From an uncultured Bacilli bacterium (lineage in GTDB: Bacteria; Bacillota_I; Bacilli_A; RF39; UBA660): 35,130 nucleotides of DNA. Below, piece after piece: positions 7,733-13,643 of this stretch (within the stretch, counting starts at the first letter, position 1; each line of letters starts with the position of its first letter). Both the position numbers and the translations under genes were made by a program. The DNA is taken from the NCBI GenBank assembly GCA_947630195.1, contig CANRGQ010000003.1, forward strand, positions 1 to 35,130, in the 5' to 3' direction. The notes beneath the pieces were generated by a model. The model ran no database searches, was not told the origin of the DNA, and saw only the letters and a program-made list of their open reading frames with translations.

Positions 7733-7793
7733 GTTTATCACTCTCCTAACTTAATTTTATCATAAGTTAGTTAAAATTACTATTCTTTAAAAG

Positions 7794-7819
7794 AAAAAAC
7801 TATTAAGCAATAGTTTTTT
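7794..7819. terminator. csp terminator overlapping its stop codon
   Basis: A perfect 11-bp inverted repeat (AAAAAACTATT at 7794-7804, AATAGTTTTTT at 7809-7819) with the loop AAGC. The 3' end of the cold-shock gene is embedded in the stem. Confidence 0.8.
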
Positions 7820-8015
7820 GTTGTTCTTCAACTTCAATGGCTTGTAAGCCTTTTGGAGTTTCTACTAATTTAAAGTTAACAAGGGCTCCTTCATTTAAAG
7901 TCTTATAACCATCTTTGATAATAGCTGAATAATGAACAAAAATATCATCTAAGTTTTCATACTCAATAAATCCGTAACCTTTTTCGTTATTAAACCATTT
8001 TACTTTTCCGTACAT
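7803..8015 (-). CDS. cold-shock domain RNA chaperone
   Basis: A 70-residue single-domain CSD protein that melts RNA secondary structure. It has the RNP1 motif KGYGFIEYE and RNP2 DDIFVHYS, starting [13 protein letters not shown]. The start at 8015 is supported by GAGGTGG four bases upstream; longer in-frame extensions lack a ribosome-binding site. A leader of about 100 bases precedes it, as in cold-shock genes where leader folding senses temperature. The family is Csp (CspA/CspB/CspD); the paralogue cannot be told from the sequence. Confidence 0.95.
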   Translation of the reverse strand: MYGKVKWFNNEKGYGFIEYENLDDIFVHYSAIIKDGYKTLNEGALVNFKLVETPKGLQAIEVEEQQKTIA

Positions 8016-8148
8016 CGGTCCACCTCTTTTCTTCACAATTTCATTATTCCATAAGAATACTCCTCCTGCAAGAAAAATCGTGCGACAAAATTCGACATAT
8101 TTTTTATACGAGACTATCTAATAATATCAAAATATGAAAATCTTTCAA
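8016..8148 (-). promoter_or_regulatory. cold-shock gene promoter and leader with two mini-ORFs
   Basis: TTGAAA (8143-8148), a 16-base spacer and TATTAT (8121-8126) give a start near 8114 and a 100-base leader. The leader has a strong GGAGGAG seven bases before ATG-GAA-TAA (8044-8052). This overlaps a second mini-ORF ATG-AAA-TTG-TGA (8033-8044), just before the true ribosome-binding site. The mini-ORFs may tune translation of the cold-shock gene; this is inference. Confidence 0.5.
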
Positions 8149-8184
8149 GGCCTTTTTAGACCTTTTTTCATACTTGACATATAT

Positions 8185-8775
8185 TTACTTAAGGATAGTT
8201 TTAGCGATAATTAAATTTTCACTATCCGCATAATAGTAGTAATTAATATTTAATTCTTCTAGTAAATCTATTACTTCTAAATAGTTTTTACCATATATAT
8301 AAAACTTTTTATTCTTAAATTTCTTTAAGATATCCCTTATAAACTCTTTCGTAAAATTATCATAATCTAAATTTAAAACTTTTATCTTACCCATACCACC
8401 CAAATAAGTAATTCCAAGATAACTATAGTTACTTCTAATTAAAATATCATTTTTCTTTAATTTGAAATAATCTATTTCATTTTTAAAAGTAATCTTTTTA
8501 TAATTTAAAACTTCTAAAGATTCTTTAATAATTCTTTTATCTTCTTTGGTATAACTATCATTTATAATAACTAAGATATTACTACCAAAGAAATTTTTAT
8601 TAAGTTTATTATCTTTAATTATTTTACTATATTTTTTAATAAATTTAATATGATCAATAATATGACCATACTTTAAAGTACCTTTATAAGGAATACTTTT
8701 AATTAGTAAATCTTTTTTGGTATTATATAAGTTAATATAATCATCTAAATATAAAATGTTTTCCAGCATATTCAT
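8185..8775 (-). CDS. degenerate MreB/Mbl-like actin-fold protein
   Basis: A 196-residue protein directly after spoIIQ, the neighbourhood where B. subtilis has spoIIID and mbl. Weak but ordered similarity to MreB/Mbl can be followed. ILYLDDYINLYNTKKD stands where the phosphate-1 loop would be. GTLKYGHIIDHIKFIKKY matches the 'G.I.D' segment. ILVIINDSYTKEDKRIIKES matches the 'PSGVTEVERRAV' segment, and ITYLGGMGKIKV the region after phosphate-2. A C-terminal YGKN...EELNINYYYYADSENLIIAKTIL resembles the adenosine-loop end. The glycine-rich nucleotide loops are eroded and the protein is about 60% of family length, so it probably does not bind ATP. The assignment rests on synteny plus my reading of weak similarity. 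Confidence 0.5.
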   Translation of the reverse strand: MNMLENILYLDDYINLYNTKKDLLIKSIPYKGTLKYGHIIDHIKFIKKYSKIIKDNKLNKNFFGSNILVIINDSYTKEDKRIIKESLEVLNYKKITFKNEIDYFKLKKNDILIRSNYSYLGITYLGGMGKIKVLNLDYDNFTKEFIRDILKKFKNKKFYIYGKNYLEVIDLLEELNINYYYYADSENLIIAKTILK

Positions 8776-8796
8776 TTAAAAAATTCCTAAAAGGAA

Positions 8797-9438
8797 TTAA
8801 TTTTCATTATAATCAGTTATTTTACTACCTATAACACTTTCCGGATTTACTAATTTATTATTATGATATACTTCAAGTAAGAATGTTTTTTTATCACTTT
8901 CGATTTCATTATTTTTGGCACTACCAAGGATAGTTTCCGTTGTTATTTCCTCATCTTTTTTAACACTTATATTATCAAGTCCATAATAATAAGATTTTAA
9001 ATTATTTTGGTGTTCTATAACAATACATTTACCAAAAAATTCATCTTCAATAATATCGGTTACTTTACCATTATAGATGCTTCTTACATCAAAGACTTCA
9101 TCACTAGCATATAAAATACCCGTATTAGGTAAATAAGTATTTTCAAAATAAATTAGACTATTTTGTTGTAATTCTTCACTTTCATCCTTGCTATAATAAT
9201 GCACTTTAATATCAGCAGCCCCATCCATAATTGGTTTGGTAATATCACTTACCACATTAGTTTCTTCTTCTAATACAGGAACATCATCATTGTTATCAAG
9301 TATTCCTGTTCCATAATCATAATCTTTATTAGTTAAGGCAATATCTCTTCCCATAAAGATTACTCCTACAAAAATAGTGATTGTTATTAGTAAATATAAA
9401 GTTGGTAAGACAAAACTTTTTAATTTTCTTCTTTTCAT
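8797..9438 (-). CDS. spoIIQ: SpoIIQ-like engulfment protein with degenerate LytM domain
   Basis: In endospore formers SpoIIQ is made in the forespore and forms a channel and ratchet with SpoIIIAH across the intermembrane space. Here 213 residues carry one N-terminal membrane helix (about 10-32), an acidic linker, and an M23/LytM-like beta domain (about 105-205: FDVRSIYNGKVTDI, CIVIEHQNNLKSYYYGL, ITTETILG, FLLEVYHNNK). The zinc ligands of active M23 peptidases are missing: the HxxxD position lacks its histidine and the HxH motif is replaced by tyrosines. It should be structural, not hydrolytic. It follows spoIID by 49 bp, with GGAAGGTGG before the ATG. It is shorter than B. subtilis SpoIIQ (283 aa). 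Confidence 0.85.
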   Translation of the reverse strand: MKRRKLKSFVLPTLYLLITITIFVGVIFMGRDIALTNKDYDYGTGILDNNDDVPVLEEETNVVSDITKPIMDGAADIKVHYYSKDESEELQQNSLIYFENTYLPNTGILYASDEVFDVRSIYNGKVTDIIEDEFFGKCIVIEHQNNLKSYYYGLDNISVKKDEEITTETILGSAKNNEIESDKKTFLLEVYHNNKLVNPESVIGSKITDYNEN

Positions 9439-9487
9439 TTTCCACCTTCCTACTTAAAGTATGAACGGTTTTTTTAATTCTTATACT

Positions 9488-10387
9488 TTAAATAGTGGAA
9501 AATTCAATATTTTGATAATAATATTTTAAAATATCTTGATAATTATATCCCTCACTGGCCATACCATTAGCTCCATACTGACTCATGCCAACCCCATGAC
9601 CATAGCCTTTCGTAGTTATCAAATACTTATCATTATCATTTGTAATTGTAAAATCCGTACTTCGTAAATCTAATTTTTTTCTAACCTCGGTTCCCTTAAA
9701 AGTAACGCCATTTATCGTAATCTTATTTACTCTTCCCGTTTCACTTCTTTCAATATTTGCAATATTTATATTATCACAACTAATATTTAATTTCGTACAT
9801 ATTTCATTCTTTGTAAATTCTTTAGTTACCTCAAAATTTTTTAAATCACTTTCATAATTTGATTCCACACTTTGTAAATAATCTCTGTCACTGGCAAAGA
9901 CTAAACTACTTTTTTCGGTATACCCATTACTCATGGCAAAGTAGTAAGCTTCGATTACTTCACCATCGTAAGTCATAACTTCTCCTTTGGTATTATCGAC
10001 AGCTAATTTTACTTTATCATAATACTTATTAAAATCACTTCCCCATTTAGTTTTCATTTCATCAACAGTAATATAACTTTGGTTAGAAACGTCTGTTACT
10101 ACATCAAAATCACCCGTACTAGTATTGATTTTATAGATAGCATAAGTTCTGGACGCGACGGCTTGAGCCTTCAAAGCTTCTTCATTAAAAGATGCCGGCA
10201 TTTCAGCGGCCACAACTCCCACAATGTAATCTTCAATATTTAAAGTTTTAAGTAAATTATTTTTATCTTTAACTACAATCTTTTTACTAGCTTCCGTATT
10301 AAAAAAAGTAGTAACTTCTCTACTACTTACATATACCAATACAAAACTTAAAATTATTACTACTATTAGTAAAATTTTATTTTGCAT
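9488..10387 (-). CDS. spoIID: stage II sporulation protein D, lytic transglycosylase
   Basis: Membrane-anchored peptidoglycan lytic transglycosylase that drives engulfment with SpoIIM and SpoIIP. The 299 residues have an N-terminal anchor (about 5-22), then the SpoIID core. Visible motifs are EDYIVGVVAAEMPASF with the catalytic glutamate, ALKAQAVASRTYA, TKGEVMTYDGEVIEAYYFAMSNG, a mid-domain with two Cys around 199-205, and the C-terminal GHGVGMSQYGANGMA. All core motifs are intact. It is preceded by DUF1146 and followed by spoIIQ, as in Bacillus. Confidence 0.96.
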   Translation of the reverse strand: MQNKILLIVVIILSFVLVYVSSREVTTFFNTEASKKIVVKDKNNLLKTLNIEDYIVGVVAAEMPASFNEEALKAQAVASRTYAIYKINTSTGDFDVVTDVSNQSYITVDEMKTKWGSDFNKYYDKVKLAVDNTKGEVMTYDGEVIEAYYFAMSNGYTEKSSLVFASDRDYLQSVESNYESDLKNFEVTKEFTKNEICTKLNISCDNINIANIERSETGRVNKITINGVTFKGTEVRKKLDLRSTDFTITNDNDKYLITTKGYGHGVGMSQYGANGMASEGYNYQDILKYYYQNIEFSTI

Positions 10388-10399
10388 AATTTTTCTCCT

Positions 10400-10585
10400 T
10401 TATAAATTTAAAAAATCTAAAACAAAATTTGTGAGTAAATAAGACATCGCTATACTCAAAGCCATAATAAGTAGTTTAGCCTCTACTACTTTATTTTTCT
10501 TCATTATCTTTTCAAAATTTACTCCCGAAAAGATAAAGATACTTAAGAATAAAAATATAGCATAGAAATATATTCTATAGTTCAT
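10400..10585 (-). CDS. DUF1146 (YwzB) membrane protein
   Basis: A 61-residue protein with two membrane helices. It matches DUF1146/YwzB, including FEKIMKKNKVVEAKLLIMALSIAMSYLLTNFVLDFL (given in pieces: charged KKNK loop, then a helix ending in NFVLDFL). In Bacillus ywzB sits between atpC and murAA-spoIID, so the position before spoIID fits. The start at 10585 has GGAGA five bases upstream and overlaps the end of rpiB. Role in the cell is unknown. Confidence 0.8.
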   Translation of the reverse strand: MNYRIYFYAIFLFLSIFIFSGVNFEKIMKKNKVVEAKLLIMALSIAMSYLLTNFVLDFLNL

Positions 10586-11030
10586 TATATTCTCCATTTT
10601 CATAATCTATGATTTTACTAACTCTTTTTAAGTAACGATCAATGTCTGCTGGTTTAGTCGAAATAAAAGTATCAACTATTTCTTTAGCTAAAGGTAGTCC
10701 TAAATTGGCTCCAATGGCTAAAACATTGCAGCCATTATGGTTTTTACCTTTAAAAGCATCATCTGTACTCGTGGCTCTTACACATCTAATACCTTTTACT
10801 TTATTCGCCGCAATACTCATACCTACCCCATTACCACAAATAAGAATGCCTAAAGCCCCTGGTGTTCTACTAACTAAATCTCCCAACTTAAATGCAAAAT
10901 CAGGATAATCATCTAACTCACTATTTTCCATTCCTATTTCTTCAACATTAATTCCGTTGTTACTTAAATGTTTAATTAAATCTTTTTTTAAATCTACTCC
11001 TAAATGATCACAAGCCATATATAAAGTCAT
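10575..11030 (-). CDS. rpiB: ribose-5-phosphate isomerase B
   Basis: Interconverts ribose 5-phosphate and ribulose 5-phosphate in the pentose phosphate pathway. The 151-residue LacAB/RpiB fold protein has an N-terminal CDHLGVDLK loop, DYPDFAFKLG, the active-site Cys in GILICGNGVGMSIAANKVKGIRC and the phosphate-binding NHNGCNVLAIG. It opens the run rpiB-DUF1146-spoIID-spoIIQ behind an extended -10 promoter. The ribosome-binding site is AGGAGAG. The related lacAB-type or allose isomerases are possible, but a lone single-subunit form favours RpiB. Confidence 0.93.
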   Translation of the reverse strand: MTLYMACDHLGVDLKKDLIKHLSNNGINVEEIGMENSELDDYPDFAFKLGDLVSRTPGALGILICGNGVGMSIAANKVKGIRCVRATSTDDAFKGKNHNGCNVLAIGANLGLPLAKEIVDTFISTKPADIDRYLKRVSKIIDYENGEYNEL

Positions 11031-11050
11031 TTAATCACTCTCCTATATTA

Positions 11051-11059
11051 ATTATACCA
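11051..11059 (-). promoter_or_regulatory. extended -10 promoter of rpiB
   Basis: The minus strand reads TGGTATAAT, fitting TGnTATAAT. Transcription would start near 11044, just before the AGGAGAG site of rpiB. No -35 is evident. Confidence 0.6.
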
Positions 11060-11110
11060 AATAATCAAGAATAATTTTTATTTTATTTTAAATTTGACAT
11101 TATTTATATA

Positions 11111-11890
11111 TTATACCGCTAATGGTTTAGTTAATTCATTTATATTTTGTTTTATATTAGTATAATAGTTTTTAATTTTACTTAATATTTCTTTCTTATC
11201 GTTATCACTAATCTTCGCTTTTTTCTTATCAATATAATAAGGCATCTTGATTCTTCTCACACTAACATTGGCTAAGTTTTCTATTTTAACAGTCCCTAAC
11301 TTTTTATATTCTAAATCATAATGATAGAAATATTTATCACTTTCTCTTTTACTAGTAATAGGTATAACTGTCCACATCTCTTTATCATTTGAATAACGCC
11401 ACAATATCGCTGGTCTTAACTTTCTCAGTTCATTTCCTATATTATAGCCAAAATCAATCCAACAAATATCAAAATTATGATAACTATACTTATTTATTTC
11501 TTCTTTTTCTTTTATTATTAACTCTAATTTATCTTTGCACCATTTCACATAAGATAAGCCATTATTATCATTTTTTGTGTGTCTATTAATAAAATCTAAT
11601 AAATACTCTTTGGTAATTGATATAACACTCTTTAATTCTTTATCTTTAACTTTAACCATTTCTTTATTTAAAATCATTCTTTTTTCCACAATACTATTAC
11701 TATAATCATTTACTTCACTCGGACTTGCAAACTTATTAATTGAGGGAATATATACCCTTCCATACCCATCAAAATCATATACAGGAACCCCTACAAAATG
11801 ATTAAAAGATATCTTATATAAAACTAATATCCATTTTATTTTATCATTTTGATTCACTTTCCAAATTTCTTTTTCGCAAATTATAGCCAT
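11111..11890 (-). CDS. PemK/MazF-domain protein with long N-terminal extension
   Basis: A 259-residue protein. The C-terminal 115 residues fit the PemK/MazF endoribonuclease fold: DICWIDFGYNIGNELRKLRPAILW (an initial strand, then G-x-E-x3-x-RP), WTVIPITSKRES, KIENLANVSVRRI. About 140 residues of charged helical extension precede it, unlike the usual 110-residue toxins. No antitoxin-like gene flanks it on the same strand. The start at 11890 has AGGTGG six bases upstream; a GTG further upstream lies inside that site. It has its own sigma-A promoter, back to back with the promoter of a small antisense RNA. It may be an mRNA interferase with built-in or distant control, or a diverged non-toxic relative. 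Confidence 0.75.
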   Translation of the reverse strand: MAIICEKEIWKVNQNDKIKWILVLYKISFNHFVGVPVYDFDGYGRVYIPSINKFASPSEVNDYSNSIVEKRMILNKEMVKVKDKELKSVISITKEYLLDFINRHTKNDNNGLSYVKWCKDKLELIIKEKEEINKYSYHNFDICWIDFGYNIGNELRKLRPAILWRYSNDKEMWTVIPITSKRESDKYFYHYDLEYKKLGTVKIENLANVSVRRIKMPYYIDKKKAKISDNDKKEILSKIKNYYTNIKQNINELTKPLAV

Positions 11891-11922
11891 ATATATCCAC
11901 CTCACTTTCTGTTAGTAATTTA

Positions 11923-11951
11923 ATCTTATCACACAAATTTTTGTTTGTAAA
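11923..11951 (-). promoter_or_regulatory. promoter of the PemK-domain gene
   Basis: On the minus strand TTTACA (11946-11951), a 17-base spacer and TAAGAT (11923-11928). ACAAA and TTTGT half-sites within the spacer form a small dyad. Confidence 0.6.
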
Positions 11952-11967
11952 GCAAATTTGATATATA

Positions 11968-11996
11968 TTGCAAAATTTTAGATATTATGCTAAAAT
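11968..11996 (+). promoter_or_regulatory. promoter of the antitoxin RNA
   Basis: TTGCAA (11968-11973), exactly 17 bases, then TAAAAT (11991-11996). Predicted start is near 12003. It is divergent from the PemK-gene promoter, 17 bp away. Confidence 0.65.
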
Positions 11997-12025
11997 GTAT
12001 ATGTCAAAAGAAATTTACATAAAAT

Positions 12026-12064
12026 AAAAAAAGGGAAATACTTAACTTGGCTCGTTGAGTACTT
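12026..12064 (-). terminator. toxin mRNA terminator
   Basis: On the minus strand AAGTACTCAAC (12064-12054) pairs with GTTAAGTATTT (12046-12036) with one mismatch, followed by CCC and seven T at 12032-12026. Confidence 0.6.
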
Positions 12065-12083
12065 ACCTTAAAAATTTAGGGTT

Positions 12084-12119
12084 GTACTTGATCTTGGATG
12101 GTTGAGTACTTATTTTTTT
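12084..12119 (+). terminator. antitoxin RNA terminator
   Basis: GTACTTGA (12084-12091) pairs with TTGAGTAC (12102-12109) using G-U pairs. A T-rich run follows from 12110. It lies over the 3' end of the toxin gene. Confidence 0.5.
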
Positions 12120-12199
12120 ATTATCATAAATAATAATGATGAAGTTAACAGGAAGATAATAAGTATTAATGAAGTGATTAACAAATCCTTTTTCTTCAT
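12110..12199 (-). CDS. 29-aa hydrophobic peptide, candidate type I toxin
   Basis: ATG at 12199, stop TAA at 12110-12112. The peptide begins MKKKD and ends MIIKK. The 24 residues between are almost entirely Leu, Ile, Ser, Thr and Phe, forming a single membrane helix with positive ends. This is the profile of Fst/TxpA/BsrG-type membrane toxins. The ribosome-binding site AAAGGAGGG (12208-12216) is very strong, eight bases from the ATG, but buried in a hairpin (12209-12232). The gene has its own promoter and terminator, and an antisense RNA converges on it. The toxin role is inferred from architecture; no homologue is claimed. Confidence 0.65.
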   Translation of the reverse strand: MKKKDLLITSLILIIFLLTSSLLFMIIKK

Positions 12200-12295
12200 A
12201 ATACCAGCCCTCCTTTCTATAAAGAAAGTAGGCAAGTACTCAACAGTTAAGCATTTCCTAACATTAATTATATATCATAATTGAAACTATTACAA
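12200..12295 (-). promoter_or_regulatory. toxin promoter and translation-blocking leader
   Basis: On the minus strand TTGTAA (12290-12295), 17 bases, TATAAT (12267-12272); start near 12260. In the leader, CTTTCT and AGAAAG (12213-12218 with 12223-12228, extended by CCT/AGG) form a hairpin that hides the ribosome-binding site. AAGTACTCAAC on the plus strand (12234-12244) makes the leader complementary to the mRNA's own 3' end, allowing a long-range closed fold. Confidence 0.6.
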
Positions 12296-12324
12296 GCGAA
12301 CAAATCCTGTTTTTTTTATAAAAT

Positions 12325-12349
12325 AAAAAGAGTAAATTCCTTTGCTCTT
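12325..12349 (-). terminator. rpmE terminator
   Basis: AAGAG (12345-12349 region read on the minus strand) pairs with CTCTT (12328-12332 read on the minus strand), followed by five T (12329-12325). It overlaps the rpmE stop codon. Confidence 0.55.
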
Positions 12350-12557
12350 AGTTAGCTTTATCAAAGCCATATTTTTTATTAAATTTTTCAATATTTCCAG
12401 TTTTCTTTGCTTTTCCTTGCGCACCAGTATAGAATGGATGACATTCACTACAAACTTCAACATGAATTTCATCTTTTACTGATTTAGTTTTAAATGTTGC
12501 TCCACAAGCACATTTAACTGTACAATCTTTTAATTCTGGATGAATATTTGCTTTCAT
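12348..12557 (-). CDS. rpmE: 50S ribosomal protein L31, zinc-binding (C+) form
   Basis: A 69-residue L31. The zinc ligands are visible as CACGATF (Cys16 and Cys18 area) and [12 protein letters not shown] (Cys36 and Cys39), typical of the C+ paralogue. It starts [18 protein letters not shown] lies upstream of the ATG at 12557. It is transcribed from its own promoter with a dyad in the leader. Its terminator precedes the toxin-antitoxin locus. Confidence 0.97.
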   Translation of the reverse strand: MKANIHPELKDCTVKCACGATFKTKSVKDEIHVEVCSECHPFYTGAQGKAKKTGNIEKFNKKYGFDKAN

Positions 12558-12575
12558 TATTTCTCTCCCTTCGCC

Positions 12576-12593
12576 ATACTATTCTTATAGTAT
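12576..12593 (-). promoter_or_regulatory. rpmE leader hairpin
   Basis: A perfect 7-bp inverted repeat ATACTAT/ATAGTAT with a 4-base loop sits in the untranslated leader of rpmE, about 19 bases before the start. It might be a regulator or ribosomal-protein binding site, but no known L31 leader is recognised. Confidence 0.4.
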
Positions 12594-12615
12594 AGAAACT
12601 TTTTCGTTCTTTAGT

Positions 12616-12643
12616 ATTATACCATATTTTTTAAATATCGCAA
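12616..12643 (-). promoter_or_regulatory. rpmE promoter
   Basis: On the minus strand TTGCGA (12638-12643), 16 bases, TATAAT (12616-12621, within GGTATAAT). It overlaps the 3' end of the upstream gene, so rpmE is probably transcribed independently. Confidence 0.65.
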
Positions 12644-12873
12644 GACTCTTCCTTAATTTCTTTTTGTGGTTGTCTAATTCTTTTCCGAGAAATGATTTGA
12701 CTTTTTCCGAAATTTTCCTTATCTTTTTCGATATTTTCATCTTCTAGCTCTTCAAAAGACATCTCACTTGGTAAGATTTTGGCTTCATTAATTTTAAATG
12801 CTGCCACTCCCAGTAAAACACTTACTAATAAAACATTAGCCACTAATCTTTCTTTAATACTTATACTATCCAT
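12631..12873 (-). CDS. small single-pass membrane protein, unknown
   Basis: An 80-residue protein starting at the ATG at 12873 (GGGTGG four bases upstream). Extensions to 12921 use no initiator with a ribosome-binding site. A short N-terminus (MDSISIKERL) is followed by one hydrophobic helix (about 10-28), then an acidic stretch and a basic C-terminal tail rich in Arg, Lys and Gln. It sits right after the SGNH-like gene in the murA transcription unit. No family recognised. Confidence 0.6.
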   Translation of the reverse strand: MDSISIKERLVANVLLVSVLLGVAAFKINEAKILPSEMSFEELEDENIEKDKENFGKSQIISRKRIRQPQKEIKEESCDI

Positions 12874-12922
12874 AAAACCACCCGTGCTTAATATCTTAAC
12901 ACATTTGGCATTATTTAACAAC

Positions 12923-13606
12923 TTAAATCGAATGAATTATAACTTCGGCGAGTTCTTTATGCCCTAAATAGTTATAGTAAAAGCTATTCTCACTGGCAAA
13001 AAACTTTTTATTTAACATTAAATCAATAATATTTATGAATGTTAAATCATATTTAAGAGCCATATTACTTACTTCGGAATTTAAAATAATGGCATTACTT
13101 TTACTTAAATATTTATTTTCATAAAAACCAATAACGACTATTTTGGCTTCACTTATTTTTTTAATTTCTTGAATCAAAGTTTGATAATACTCTAAAAATT
13201 CCTCTAGTTCTTCTTTGGTTAAATCATTGGTCATACTCATCTTAACAAGTTCTTCTTCCCCCATATTAATGATTACTAAGTTAGCCTTATGAATATCTTG
13301 TTTAATGGTTAAATCAGTTTTTTTATCTATTACGTTATTATTTAAATCCGCAAGTAATTCTTCTATTTTATAATTTTTCTTCACAAAACTCGTATTATAA
13401 GATTTTAAATTATTTTTCCCTTCTAAATATTCTTTTAAATAGTCATTATAACTAATCCCATCAATATTATAATAAGTTTCCCCACTTGAAGTGCCATCGC
13501 CAAGTGACACTATTCTTAACTTTTCTTCTTTATTAAAAAAATAAATAAAATACGCAAGTATTATACTAAGTAAAATAATAATTATTAACTTATAGAGTCT
13601 CCGCAA
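12923..13606 (-). CDS. membrane-anchored SGNH-hydrolase-like protein with altered catalytic blocks
   Basis: A 227-residue protein with an N-terminal membrane anchor (about 5-25) and an SGNH/GDSL-type fold outside the cell. Block I reads IVSLGDGTSSG, where GDSL enzymes have GDS with the nucleophile serine; here that position is Gly. Block III reads VIINMGEEEL instead of GxND. The block V histidine survives in NYLGHKELAE. The alterations suggest loss of, or different, chemistry. Initiation is from TTG at 13606 with GGGGGT six bases upstream. It follows murA by 37 bp, suggesting a cell-envelope role. Paralogues of YpmR/LipA type are the closest guess. Confidence 0.65.
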   Translation of the reverse strand: MRRLYKLIIIILLSIILAYFIYFFNKEEKLRIVSLGDGTSSGETYYNIDGISYNDYLKEYLEGKNNLKSYNTSFVKKNYKIEELLADLNNNVIDKKTDLTIKQDIHKANLVIINMGEEELVKMSMTNDLTKEELEEFLEYYQTLIQEIKKISEAKIVVIGFYENKYLSKSNAIILNSEVSNMALKYDLTFINIIDLMLNKKFFASENSFYYNYLGHKELAEVIIHSI

Positions 13607-13643
13607 GTAAATACCCCCAAAATAAAATGTAGACTATACTACA

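Larger units (their letters stand above)
12003..12121 (+). ncRNA. candidate type I antitoxin RNA
   Basis: A plus-strand transcript of about 120 nt is bounded by a good promoter (11968-11996) and a hairpin with T-run (12084-12119). It has no convincing reading frame. It is convergent with the toxin mRNA and overlaps the last few toxin codons and the whole toxin 3' untranslated region. It carries GTTGAGTACTT twice (12054-12064, 12101-12111). The toxin mRNA leader carries the same element once in the same sense, so the RNA both pairs with the toxin 3' end and mimics its leader. This matches the logic of par/Fst-type loci. Inferred from sequence only. Confidence 0.6.

Noticed and set aside
8148-8171. 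AAGGCC/GACCTT hairpin with T-run on the plus strand as a terminator
   Set aside because: There is no plus-strand gene for it to terminate, and on the minus strand no T-run follows. It probably ends antisense noise or folds in the upstream mRNA.
12102-12284. 60-codon plus-strand frame in the toxin-antitoxin region
   Set aside because: It has no ribosome-binding site and is antisense to the hydrophobic peptide and its leader.
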